Shown here: piece after piece, positions 48,378 to 59,100 of the stretch
How positions within the stretch are numbered: the first letter of the stretch is position 1
How the letters are laid out: each line of letters starts with the position of its first letter
IMG/VR virus record: IMGVR_UViG_3300025098_000043
Location: 1 to 59,507 of that record
DNA length: 59,507 nt
Direction: 5' to 3' (one strand)
DNA from: a virus
The notes under the pieces: model-generated
What the model was told of the DNA's origin: nothing
Databases searched by the model: none
The model's input: only the letters and a program-made list of their open reading frames with translations
Program-made: the position numbers and the translations under genes

Positions 48378-50584
48378 GACGGTGGGTAGACAGTAGTTGT
48401 CTGCATTAACCAACCTCCTCTAAAAGGTTTTACTTCAGAGGAAGCTATATGAGGCTCCCAACTCGTGACGTTCGTCGCTCCTTTGGTATATATTGCATTA
48501 GTCGGTTCCCACGTCTCATCATTAGACCCCGTGCTAACTGTAAAGTTAACAGGCCCATGTAGTGTTGGGGGGATGTTTAAAGTAAATAGAGGATTCGTAA
48601 TTGAAATAGTTTCAGGTTCCGGCTTCTCCGCTGCTGCTAAACCAAATGGCTGAGTCGTACTCCAACTGATATCTACTACCGCCCTACACGGGCCTTGAAA
48701 CTTTCCTTTCTCGTATTGCACTCTAGGATAAGTCCTTGCGCCTCCTGAACGTAACTCCCAAACATCAAATTCTACTCCCGCCAATATTGGGGGGAAGTAA
48801 TAAGTAATAACAGTTTCATAACGAAGACGCGCACACCCAATTCCCTGACTCTGCTCTTCAGGACGATAGCTCTTATAATCGAAGCTAAGATCTATGGTTT
48901 GGAGTTGATAATTGTCGCTGTAGTAGTCGGCCACGTCTGTTTTAGCTGCCGTAGCTGCTGCATACTCTGCATCAACTCTAGTAAGTAATTCATTCAGATC
49001 TTTGAAGTTTTTCGGTGAACCAATAAATGGTCCTTTGCCGTTTGATCTCGCGACGACACCGAGTAGCACACACTCATCCCCTACGACAATAGTCGCAATA
49101 CTTCCAGAGTCCCCACCCTCTAGGGTATCGCTCCAATCGGTGTGTAAGTAACTTGTATCATTTAAAGTAAATTCTGTATAACTTGAGTCAGGGTTGTTAT
49201 GATCAAAGCTACCAAATTCTAAAGTCTGGACCTTCCGAATATGCGCGTTTTCATATTGATCAGTTGTCATCGCCAATACTATTTCCCCGCTCGATGACGG
49301 AGATGTCCAAGTAGCAGCACCTGTAAATTCATCAGTTTGAAAATATTGATAGCCGTCTTTAGGCAAAACTTTTACGACTTCAATAGAAGAAGGTAGATCA
49401 GAATCTAGTAGACCAACAGCATAGTCCCAATTATGAGAAGGCGCTCCCGTAGCGTCTGCGTGTGCTTCTATAGACAAAATTCTACGAGAATAGATCTCAC
49501 CATTCTTTGAACAAAAATAAACTATATCTCCATGCTCAAAACTGGCTTGGGTATTTGCTCTTTCCAAACGTCCGTCATAATATTGAGCATGGTTTGTAAA
49601 CAGTATGTGGCGAGGAGTTATGGCAACTCCACCAAATTGTTTTTGCTGCGACGCAGTTGGCCTGTCGTTCCAAGCTACAAAACCAGTAACCCCTTTTAAG
49701 TTATGCGCCCAACAGTTCGTATTGCGGGCGAGACTAGACGGAGCCGCATACGAACTGAACAAATTTAAAACATTACTAGATGGAGATCCGTCAGTTTCTT
49801 TTTTACCTGAAATAGCTGAATCAATAGATTGCCTAGCTACGGTTTGTAAATCAGATCGCATCCCCTCAGAAGGACACTTAACAACTTCTTTCTCTGTTAC
49901 TGCATACCAGTTATCGGACAACTGCTGAACTGTGCGGACCGTGCCGGAGTTCATGCCCCAGTATGCGTTGTCTGGCGCACCAGCTAAAGCTTCGATGGTA
50001 GACCCTGCTACAGCTTCTCCCTTATGATAAAGAATTTGCTTAGTCTCGTTTGTCGTCTGGAAGAATTCGTCAAAGTCTAGACGAGACAACGGAATCTTCT
50101 TCACGTAGACCCGTTGCTCGATAACATACAAGCCGTTTAGAATCTTGTCGTTAATAGGAATCTGTTTCCGTTGGGCTAGAACGTGCGTGCCACTGAACTT
50201 GCCTGTTGGAGTATCAGGCATCGCCGCTCCCATTGCAGGAACGGTAGAGCTAAACTCGCTACGACGGATTACGTAGTCGCGAGAAACAGCGTCAAACTTA
50301 GTGCCGCCGATATCAGCCTCACTGTAAGACCAGTTGTCGTTGTCCTGCTCTAGCTGATCAGCCGCATAGTAGTAACGGTAATATCTACTCTGCTCGTCCA
50401 CTGATTGGACGCTAACCAGTCGATGGTTTGGCCACTTTTTGTAGTCGGGGTGGCTAGACCCGTATTTAGGAACATCAGGCCCAACCCTCTCCGCATCAAC
50501 GGTTTCAAAAAAGAGGATGTCGTTAACATTCGGTGTAGGGAATGTAACGACTGACTGTCGTTGCGGGGAGGGATTAAGGGCCAT
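48374..50584 (-). CDS. Tail protein with an embedded trypsin-like serine protease
   Basis: This 736-aa protein has an N-terminal structural part, then about residues 270-540 with a complete chymotrypsin-type triad: His332 in ITPRHILFTNHAQ, Asp387 in HNWDYAVGLLDSDLP and Ser493 in EGGDSGSIATIV (GDSG). The C-terminal 180 residues are beta-rich. The same ITPRHILF...WDxxVGLLDSDLP pattern is, from memory, common in Verrucomicrobiota and Planctomycetota proteins. It leads the poly-serine, glycosyltransferase genes. It may cleave itself, virion proteins or host-surface proteins. Confidence 0.75.
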   Translation of the reverse strand: MALNPSPQRQSVVTFPTPNVNDILFFETVDAERVGPDVPKYGSSHPDYKKWPNHRLVSVQSVDEQSRYYRYYYAADQLEQDNDNWSYSEADIGGTKFDAVSRDYVIRRSEFSSTVPAMGAAMPDTPTGKFSGTHVLAQRKQIPINDKILNGLYVIEQRVYVKKIPLSRLDFDEFFQTTNETKQILYHKGEAVAGSTIEALAGAPDNAYWGMNSGTVRTVQQLSDNWYAVTEKEVVKCPSEGMRSDLQTVARQSIDSAISGKKETDGSPSSNVLNLFSSYAAPSSLARNTNCWAHNLKGVTGFVAWNDRPTASQQKQFGGVAITPRHILFTNHAQYYDGRLERANTQASFEHGDIVYFCSKNGEIYSRRILSIEAHADATGAPSHNWDYAVGLLDSDLPSSIEVVKVLPKDGYQYFQTDEFTGAATWTSPSSSGEIVLAMTTDQYENAHIRKVQTLEFGSFDHNNPDSSYTEFTLNDTSYLHTDWSDTLEGGDSGSIATIVVGDECVLLGVVARSNGKGPFIGSPKNFKDLNELLTRVDAEYAAATAAKTDVADYYSDNYQLQTIDLSFDYKSYRPEEQSQGIGCARLRYETVITYYFPPILAGVEFDVWELRSGGARTYPRVQYEKGKFQGPCRAVVDISWSTTQPFGLAAAEKPEPETISITNPLFTLNIPPTLHGPVNFTVSTGSNDETWEPTNAIYTKGATNVTSWEPHIASSEVKPFRGGWLMQTTTVYPPS

Positions 50585-50598
50585 GATGTGATTAGGTT

Positions 50599-50799
50599 TT
50601 AGGCTTCTCCGCCTTCACCCTCACCTTCTTCAGCAGCAGCTTCTTCTTGCAGAGAGGCTCCAGCTTCTTGGAGCTTCTTAGTAAGGTGAACAGCGGCTTC
50701 AGCGACTTGAAGTCCTGCGGCTTTCGTCGCAAGATCGATCAACTTGATGAGTGCGTTGGCTTCGTTAGCGTTTAGAGTAAGTTCGATATTATCTTCCAT
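50599..50799 (-). CDS. Small acidic helical protein (66 aa)
   Basis: A helical N-terminus (NEANALIKLIDLATKAAGLQ) and an acidic tail (EEAAAEEGEGEGGEA). It lies between the 142-aa and protease genes with short gaps. Function unknown; possibly a fibre or tail assembly helper. Confidence 0.5.
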   Translation of the reverse strand: MEDNIELTLNANEANALIKLIDLATKAAGLQVAEAAVHLTKKLQEAGASLQEEAAAEEGEGEGGEA

Positions 50800-50817
50800 A
50801 CGGAAGAAAGATTTGCA

Positions 50818-51246
<429 letters not shown>

Positions 51247-51275
51247 AGTTTTGTTTGGTTTGGTTAAAAAATTGT

Positions 51276-54200
51276 TTAGCCCACTCTCCAGTTAGTCCCG
51301 TCAGAATACATTGGGCAGAAATTAGACCCTGACCCGACAGTAACTAATCCATGTGCTTGTGACACGCTATAGGAGGAGTCACTCACGAAGGCTCGTTGAC
51401 CCGCTGGCGAAGCTGACGGCAGCGTAGACACGGTGTAAACTTTGTGGGCGATAGTCCCTTCGACATGTAGTTTTGTAGCTGGACTCGTTGTCCCTATACC
51501 AACGTTTCCGTTAGCAGCTAAACGCATAGCTTCTGTGCTATCACCAGTAAGGAGCTTTAAGTAATTGCTAGCAGTTGTAGTACCAACAGACATAAAACTA
51601 TTATTAGGATCGTGCATTACAACTGCGCCAGTGGTGTCTCCTGTAGTTCCAAATACTAATTTTTGTTTCTGTGCGCTTCCACTACCTGTACCAATAAGTG
51701 ATATACCTCCTGCTACTGACGATTCAATAACCATTGTATCTGCTTCAGAATCAGGAGAGTATGAACCAGAAGTGCCATCTAGAACATTTAATTTGCCTTT
51801 TGGACTATCTGTTCCTATACCAACGTTGCCAGAAGTTTCCTGTATAAACAATCTAGTGTCATCTCCCGAATCACCTCCCACCGTTTCTTTTATGGAAAAC
51901 CCAACTCCCTTATTAACAAGTAAATCAAAAGCTAAATTGCTTGAGTCACTGTCTTCTAATCTTATCTTAGCTTCTCCAGTGTTTTTAACATGTAGCTGAA
52001 CCCCACTTGTCACAACATTAGATGTTGCGGAGTTTCCTATCATTTGCGCTCCAACAACTCTAAATTGACCGTTTACTTCAAGTTTACTTGCTGGACTAGT
52101 TGTTCCTATACCAACGTTACCGTTAGTAAGATCAATAGTTAGATTACTATTACTGTTAGCACTAGTGCTACCAATATACCCTCTTTGACTTTGAGTTCCA
52201 ACATACAAAGAATCAGCATTATCATTGATTCTAATATGAGCGTCAGAATCAGAAGACTCAAATCGTCCAACAGTATTTGATGATGTATAAGTATGAAGTA
52301 TATTTGTCGGACTAGTTGTTCCTATACCAACGTTGCCGCTCGAAGCGATACGCATTTTTTCAGAACCACCTGACTGAAATAGCATAATAGCTGTATTTCT
52401 AGCATTTAACGTCAGTGAACCACTACTAGATGAAATAGTTCCGTGTATTGATGAACCTGAATTAATATTTAAAGCTCCCCCAACATTTACACCACCTGTA
52501 AAACTTGAAGCTCCTGAGCCTGAGCATTGTATAACTCCCCCAACAGTTACGTTACCTACAAAATCAACTGATTTATTATGGCCATTAACGGTTTGATATG
52601 TACCTAATGTACCTCCATCTCTTACTCCAAAATTAACAATAGTGTTACTAGAATCACTTTCATTAATAATCCCAACATCTATTGCAAAACCTTCTCTCGC
52701 GCTAAAATTATGACCGTTTTCAGAGATACCCATTACAAACCTTACTTTTTCGTTTGTACCAGTACCTGAACCATAAGTCTTTTGGTTCATTAACCTAAGA
52801 GCTGTGAAATCACCATCTACAATCCCAGATGCTACCAATTTAGCATCTGGACTCGTCGTTCCTATACCAACGTTACCGTCAGTATTTACAAATAATTTTG
52901 TAGTCTCACCTCCAAAAGACGTTCCATAACCTAGCGACCAGTTTGCAGACTGATTTAAGCCTTGCCACCAGTAGTTAGAGCCTGTCGAGTAGTTGTTATA
53001 TTTAACAGCAACTTCTTCTGGAGTGCCTGTAGACGTTGATTCTAAAGTAAGGTAAACATCTGTAGTTTCAGCTAGATGAAGTTTTGTAGCTGGATAAATT
53101 GCTCCGATACCAACGTTACCAGCATTGGATACAGTTAAAGCTAATATATTATCAGTTAAATTTTGCCAATAGGTATTTGCATTATCTGAATGGAAGCCCC
53201 ATTTTTTTGCAGAAGCTCCTGTTCGTAGGTAAGCTATTGATACACTAGCTGCATTAGCTACTTCTAATGGATAAGAAGGACTAATTGTACCTATGCCAAC
53301 GTTACCGCCATTTAAATAAGAATTACCATTAGTATTTAAGTGAATTTTAGCTGTATTGCTAGTATTATAAGCAAGGTAATTAGCATTCCCGCTACTATCG
53401 TTATATAGTATATGTAATCTGTTTGTATTGTTATTAGCGTTAGCTTTACCTATTATAACACCTTGACCCGCACTTATGAAAAATGCATGTTCACCAGTCC
53501 AATCATTTTGAGCTTGTGTTCCGTGTCCACTAATAAAAATATCCCGTGTTGCAGTAGAGTAGACTTGGAGTTTAGCTGCTGGACTCGTTGTCCCTATACC
53601 AACGTTACCAGTGTTGGTTATTTTCATTTTCGGCAGACCAAAAGCTACTCCGAAATTTAATGAACCATCTCCATATCCATGACCTCCACCTGTTGAAGTT
53701 ATGTCCCAAGCAACTCCATTACTACCAGTATTATTAATTATAAGTGATGTATTTGCTCCACTACCAGTAATTCTAATACCGTCTGTGTTTCCTGAACCAG
53801 AATTAACTTCTAATTTTTTTGCTGGAGTCGTTGTTCCTATACCAACGTTGCCTGTGGTTAACACAGTCAGTAAACCTGCTTCTTCTACTTGGAAGGAAGC
53901 ATTTGTTGCAAGAGATGTTGTGCTAGGGACACCTATTGAAAATGGCCAATACCTTACACCTACTCTTCCCCCGTCCATAATGTAGAAAATTTCGTTATTA
54001 GAAAAGTCAGTTGTCTTAAAGGTCAGACCTGATGAGCCGCCAGCGCCCTTTAACCTTAACCTAGCGTCGGGATTAGTTCCCCCTACACCTATACCAACGT
54101 TACTGTTAGCATCAATAGTTAAACCTTCAATTCCGTTAGTAACTATTGAAAGTCTTGATGGCCCAGTAAATCCTTTATACCCATAATAATTACCCCCACC

Positions 54201-56141
54201 TGTATACAGATCATGGAATATAAATCCATCTTTAGCACCATTAGCCCCCGCTAGAACTCCACTGTCTTTAGCTAGTATATTGCCCGCAACTTCTAATTTT
54301 TCTGCTGGACTAACTGTTCCTATACCAACGTTACCACCGCTTAGGATGGTCATTTTCGTAGAATTATTAGCAACAATAGCTACTGATTGATTATCTAGAG
54401 TTCCAAATTGCCCAGTACCACTGGAAGCAGTTAAATATTTACCAAGATTGTTTTGTATTCTATTATTTGGAACATCAAACGTAATAGCAGTCGTTACCCC
54501 ATTTCTGAAATTCAAAACGCCGTTACCCCAAGAACCTCCTACTTGTATACCCGCCGTGTTGTTTGTAAAGTATAGACTTGAAGTCAATCCTATAGTACCA
54601 GAGACATGAAGTCTATACGCTGGACTCGTTGTTCCTATACCAACGTTGCCATCACCTTGAACTCTTAATATATTGTTATTACCACCCTCAGTGCCTATTG
54701 ATACAAAATCATTAGATGTTGCTGCTTGAATATATATTTCCCCATCGGTTCTTGATGAACGATAGGTTTCAGCATATATATGGTTAGACTTTATGTTACC
54801 TTGAACGTGTAATTTTTCGTCTACTGAGGTTGTTCCTATACCAACGTTGCCGCTATCTGAAAATATTACTGTTGGATTTGCGTTAGCACTATTGAAAAAA
54901 TTAAGGTCGCCATCAACACCAACTCCGATATCCCAACTTTCATTTGCTGAATCATTCTCTAAAATTCTTATAGCCCTATGTGAAGTATCTGAATTTATTG
55001 TTAATGGTCTATCAGGACTCGTTGTTCCTATACCAACGTTACCCGCAGAAGTAATCCGCATTTTTTCTGCCGCTGCGTTATTTAAAACAGGCGAGAAAGT
55101 AATCGCTACATCTTTATTGGCAGACGAAGAGAAATCTGCATTTTCTTTTACTGCTGAAATTGCTACTCCGTTTGCACGAAGATCTGGAGACATCCTTAAC
55201 GCAGAAGTCTGCGTGGTAGTATTACCTTGGTCGAGATTAAACAACTTAATTTCAGAAGCACCGCCTGTTTGCGTATCTCGTATATCTAGAATACTGGTTG
55301 GATTATTTGTTCCTATGCCAACGTTGCCAGAAGAATTGATGCTTAATCGTGTATTATTACCTACAACGTTATTGTCGCAAATTTCAAATGTGCTAGAATT
55401 AGTTCCTAAAGAAAAAGTATTTGATGATGAAGCGAATTGTATTTGAGGGTCACTGCCGCTTGAATTTATCTCTATCGATCCACTACCTCCAACATCACGG
55501 GTAAATTTGGCTAATGGACCTCCTTGACCTCCTCCAGTTACCAAAAGACCTGTCCCAAGAGAAGCGTTATCGTCGATATGAAGCTTCGCTTGAGGGTGTG
55601 TTGTTCCTATACCAACGTTACCTGCTAGAGCGGTGCTGCCTTTAATAAATATGCCACTTGTTCCCCCAGCATACCCCAAGTTTAAATCGGTATTGCCATA
55701 AACAAGACTTGTAACTACATAACCATTAAAAATTGCATTACCACCTGCTGACATATCGAGGGTAAGAGCTGTGAAGGAAGAACCACCATCATTACCTTTA
55801 AATTTTATGTCTTTGTCAGAAGCTCCGTTTGATATGTTTAAGTCGCCAGTACCGCTAATAACATTCCCGTTACTACCATCGTGTACAAACCTCAAACCAC
55901 TAGTACCAGACATATAAATATTTTTGCCTGTCCCTAAGTTTATATCACCAGTCATATTACCACCTGCTAGTGGTAAGTAGGATGTGCTGTTGAAGGCGTT
56001 AGTTCCTAAAGCTCTCTTGCCGACTACATCAGCACCAGCGATCATCAACGCCGTAACTTGTGAACCGCTATAAGTGGGTAAACTTGGTAGAGTTAAATTT
56101 GCGTTGACCTTAAGATCTGAATTTATGTTCCTTGTTGGCAT
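51276..56141 (-). CDS. Tail fibre with NVGIGT repeats (1621 aa)
   Basis: About sixteen copies of NVGIGTTSPxxKL punctuate the protein every 60-140 residues. They separate beta-rich segments, in the manner of trimeric fibre or intramolecular chaperone-type adhesins in marine bacteria and phages. The N-terminus (NSDLKVNANLTLPSLPTYSG, then SQVTALMI) repeats the SPYSGSDVTALMI theme of the first fibre, so the two fibres probably share an attachment mode. The C-terminus (ASPAGQRAFVSDSSYSVSQA) is a common fibre end. It starts 10 bases after the first fibre's stop. Confidence 0.85.
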   Translation of the reverse strand: MPTRNINSDLKVNANLTLPSLPTYSGSQVTALMIAGADVVGKRALGTNAFNSTSYLPLAGGNMTGDINLGTGKNIYMSGTSGLRFVHDGSNGNVISGTGDLNISNGASDKDIKFKGNDGGSSFTALTLDMSAGGNAIFNGYVVTSLVYGNTDLNLGYAGGTSGIFIKGSTALAGNVGIGTTHPQAKLHIDDNASLGTGLLVTGGGQGGPLAKFTRDVGGSGSIEINSSGSDPQIQFASSSNTFSLGTNSSTFEICDNNVVGNNTRLSINSSGNVGIGTNNPTSILDIRDTQTGGASEIKLFNLDQGNTTTQTSALRMSPDLRANGVAISAVKENADFSSSANKDVAITFSPVLNNAAAEKMRITSAGNVGIGTTSPDRPLTINSDTSHRAIRILENDSANESWDIGVGVDGDLNFFNSANANPTVIFSDSGNVGIGTTSVDEKLHVQGNIKSNHIYAETYRSSRTDGEIYIQAATSNDFVSIGTEGGNNNILRVQGDGNVGIGTTSPAYRLHVSGTIGLTSSLYFTNNTAGIQVGGSWGNGVLNFRNGVTTAITFDVPNNRIQNNLGKYLTASSGTGQFGTLDNQSVAIVANNSTKMTILSGGNVGIGTVSPAEKLEVAGNILAKDSGVLAGANGAKDGFIFHDLYTGGGNYYGYKGFTGPSRLSIVTNGIEGLTIDANSNVGIGVGGTNPDARLRLKGAGGSSGLTFKTTDFSNNEIFYIMDGGRVGVRYWPFSIGVPSTTSLATNASFQVEEAGLLTVLTTGNVGIGTTTPAKKLEVNSGSGNTDGIRITGSGANTSLIINNTGSNGVAWDITSTGGGHGYGDGSLNFGVAFGLPKMKITNTGNVGIGTTSPAAKLQVYSTATRDIFISGHGTQAQNDWTGEHAFFISAGQGVIIGKANANNNTNRLHILYNDSSGNANYLAYNTSNTAKIHLNTNGNSYLNGGNVGIGTISPSYPLEVANAASVSIAYLRTGASAKKWGFHSDNANTYWQNLTDNILALTVSNAGNVGIGAIYPATKLHLAETTDVYLTLESTSTGTPEEVAVKYNNYSTGSNYWWQGLNQSANWSLGYGTSFGGETTKLFVNTDGNVGIGTTSPDAKLVASGIVDGDFTALRLMNQKTYGSGTGTNEKVRFVMGISENGHNFSAREGFAIDVGIINESDSSNTIVNFGVRDGGTLGTYQTVNGHNKSVDFVGNVTVGGVIQCSGSGASSFTGGVNVGGALNINSGSSIHGTISSSSGSLTLNARNTAIMLFQSGGSEKMRIASSGNVGIGTTSPTNILHTYTSSNTVGRFESSDSDAHIRINDNADSLYVGTQSQRGYIGSTSANSNSNLTIDLTNGNVGIGTTSPASKLEVNGQFRVVGAQMIGNSATSNVVTSGVQLHVKNTGEAKIRLEDSDSSNLAFDLLVNKGVGFSIKETVGGDSGDDTRLFIQETSGNVGIGTDSPKGKLNVLDGTSGSYSPDSEADTMVIESSVAGGISLIGTGSGSAQKQKLVFGTTGDTTGAVVMHDPNNSFMSVGTTTASNYLKLLTGDSTEAMRLAANGNVGIGTTSPATKLHVEGTIAHKVYTVSTLPSASPAGQRAFVSDSSYSVSQAHGLVTVGSGSNFCPMYSDGTNWRVG

Positions 56142-56151
56142 CTTTAAAAAA

Positions 56152-59100
56152 TTAAGCGTAAGTGTTGTTGATGGAGCTTCCGAATGCTTCTACTGATACT
56201 CTTGGTGTGTAGCTCTTTGTCCCTGATCTAGATTTGAATGTAAAGGTTATGGTGGACCCGTTAGCTGATGCGGTTACATCAAAATCGTTTGTTCCTTCGT
56301 CGATTACCTTTTGGGTGTTCCATGTCCCACTAACATTGTAACAACTGTAAACAATCTTTTGGTAATCTCCAGTATGCCCGAAGCAGGTGAACGTGAAGCC
56401 AGCAGAAGCTCCATTACCCGCTGGGAAGCTAGTTAATCCAGCCACTGCATAGCCAGTCGTGGTGAGGGAACCAGCAGACTTATGGTATGTGACCTTACCA
56501 CCAGCGCGGATACCGCCGTTGACATCTAGTTTGTAAGACGGGCTACTTGATCCTACGCCAACTCTATCGTATGCGCTATCCACAAACAGCGTGTATGAAT
56601 CAAATTGAACGTCGCCTGTTATTGATAAAGTGCCTTGGTCATTTAAAAGCGAACCTCTAACTCGTAAGGCATTTTGGACATAAGCTCCTCCACCAGAACT
56701 AACATAAAAATAGCCTTGCGGAACTGTTACTACACCACTATCTGTAACTTGCAGAAGTTCAGTATTAGAACTATTCCTAACTCGTAGAGCCGCCCCACTT
56801 CCTGTCCCTGATCCAATGATTTCTAATTTGGCATCAGGGTCAGTTACTCCTATACCGACGTTGCCTCCCCCCTTTATTCTTAAACCCTCTATGGCTGTAT
56901 CTGCCGTTGCAGTTTTAAAAACTATATCTCCATTAGCATTATTCCAAGTGTTACTTATTATTAAGTTTCCTGTAGAAGCTGCGTCGTAATCAATAACACC
57001 TCTGTATGCAGCGGTATTGCCAATATAGATTGTCCCATTAGCACTGTTGTTTGATCCCACTCTATCACTCCACCCAGAGACTTGTAATTGAGCGCCAGTT
57101 GAATTTGTTACACTTAATTGACCACTATAAATAACTACTTCTCCAGTGGAACTAATACGCATTCTTTCTGTACCTGATGTAGAGAAACCTAAAGCATTTG
57201 CAGCGGCACGGAACATCCCGTTATCAGGATCTCCGTAAAAACTGTGTGTTGGTGCAGCCGCTGAACCGTTGGTCGTACCTATTACACCTTGAACATGTAA
57301 TAATGTGCTGGCATCAGGGTTAGTCGTTCCTATGCCTACTCTGCCGCCATCCCCATCAACCGTTAGTCTATCAGCCCCACCTGCGAAGACCCTGATGTCG
57401 TTGCCATTCCTATAAATGTATTCTCCTTCAGAAGTTGATGATCCAAAGACAAATCCAGCAGGGCCGCCAGAATAAACATTACCAGATGAGACTGTGCTGC
57501 CCGTTAGGGACACACCCCAAGTTTCTGTTTGCAGCTTCTTGGAATTGTCGAAGTAAAGTTCAACAGCACCATTAGCTATCGCTACAAGCATATTTTCGTT
57601 GGTACTCGAAAGTAAAGCTGTTGCACTATTAGATCTTATTCTTAAGTCACCAGCGCCTACCTCATCTATGTAACTATGTGAAGCATCATGGTAGATTGCT
57701 AAGTCATAACTTGCCCCCATCCGAATACGCCCATTATCAGGCATATCCAAATAACCATTCCCATACAACTGGATTCCGTCAATCGTGGTGGCGAACTTCT
57801 TATTACTGTCATAATATAAATCTACAGAACCTCCATCTTTAAACTCTGCTTGAAGGCTGCTCATATCAGCATCATAAATTCTTGTAGCAGAACCTGATAT
57901 TCTTAACTCGCCAGTTCCAACGTCTTTTATATAGCTATCTGAACCATCATGGTAGATTTGTAAATCGTTACCATGACCGAAAGTTATCCTTCCGAAACTA
58001 GTGCTAGACGAATCAAGTAGTTGAATATTACCAGCAACATAAATACCGCTAGATGTTGTCTCTAATTTTGCAGAACCATTATGGTATAAGTTTACCGCAC
58101 CACCTTGATGAGCGACCAACATAGCAGAAGAATCTGCTCCCAGTAATCTTAAGCTGTTGCTTTGTATATTTAAATTACCTGTCCCAGTATCTTGAATGTA
58201 GGAATTACTACCATCATGGAATATCTGGAGATCCTGACTTGCGCCAAGTTTGAGCTTGGCTGTGTCATTAGCAATTAAGAGATCTTTGTAGGCTTGAAGA
58301 GTCGTTGAGCCTCCATCTATTCTTAAGTATTCTGTTATGCCACCAAATCCATCATCTGATTTAAAAATAATATCAGCATCATTAGTAAACTGTCTTATTT
58401 CTATATTACCAGAAAAGTTATCGAAATAACTTATACCATTATGATAAATTCTAAAATCATGGCCGTTACCAAATACTAAATGCGACGAATCAGGAAATAC
58501 TGTAAACGGGAAAGCACCGCCAGCACCCCCCTGTAACTCAAAATAATTTTCATAACCACCAGAACCATTATCGTTTTGGAAGATAATACTCTTATCGTCA
58601 GCAAGGTTTCTAATGTAGATGTGTCCTGTAGTATTCTCTAAATATGAGTTTGTGCCGTCATGGAAGATTCCTAAATCCCCATTGTTTCCATATTTAGAAG
58701 CGACACCATCTACAAATCTAATTTCTCTTGATGCATACATTCTTGCATCGCCACCATCTAGTCGTAAGTATTCTGTTACACCACCTGAGCCGTCATCAGA
58801 TATAAATTGTATATCCCCGTCATCAGCGTTGTTATAAATCTGTAGGTTGCCTGTTGTGTTATTTAGAACACTATTAGAACCATCATGGTAAACCTGTAAG
58901 TCGTTGCTCGCACCGAAAAATAGAATACCTTGTCCGCTACCAGTCGCGTCAGGTAGTTTGATATTACCTGCAAAAGTCGCAGTGTTTGCAGCGTCTAATG
59001 TTAAAACATCACTTCCATTTGTTGCAAAAACAATTTTATCATTAGTGGAAGGAAATTGTATATAAGTATTTGTATCTCCAGTATGTATTAATTTTTCGGC

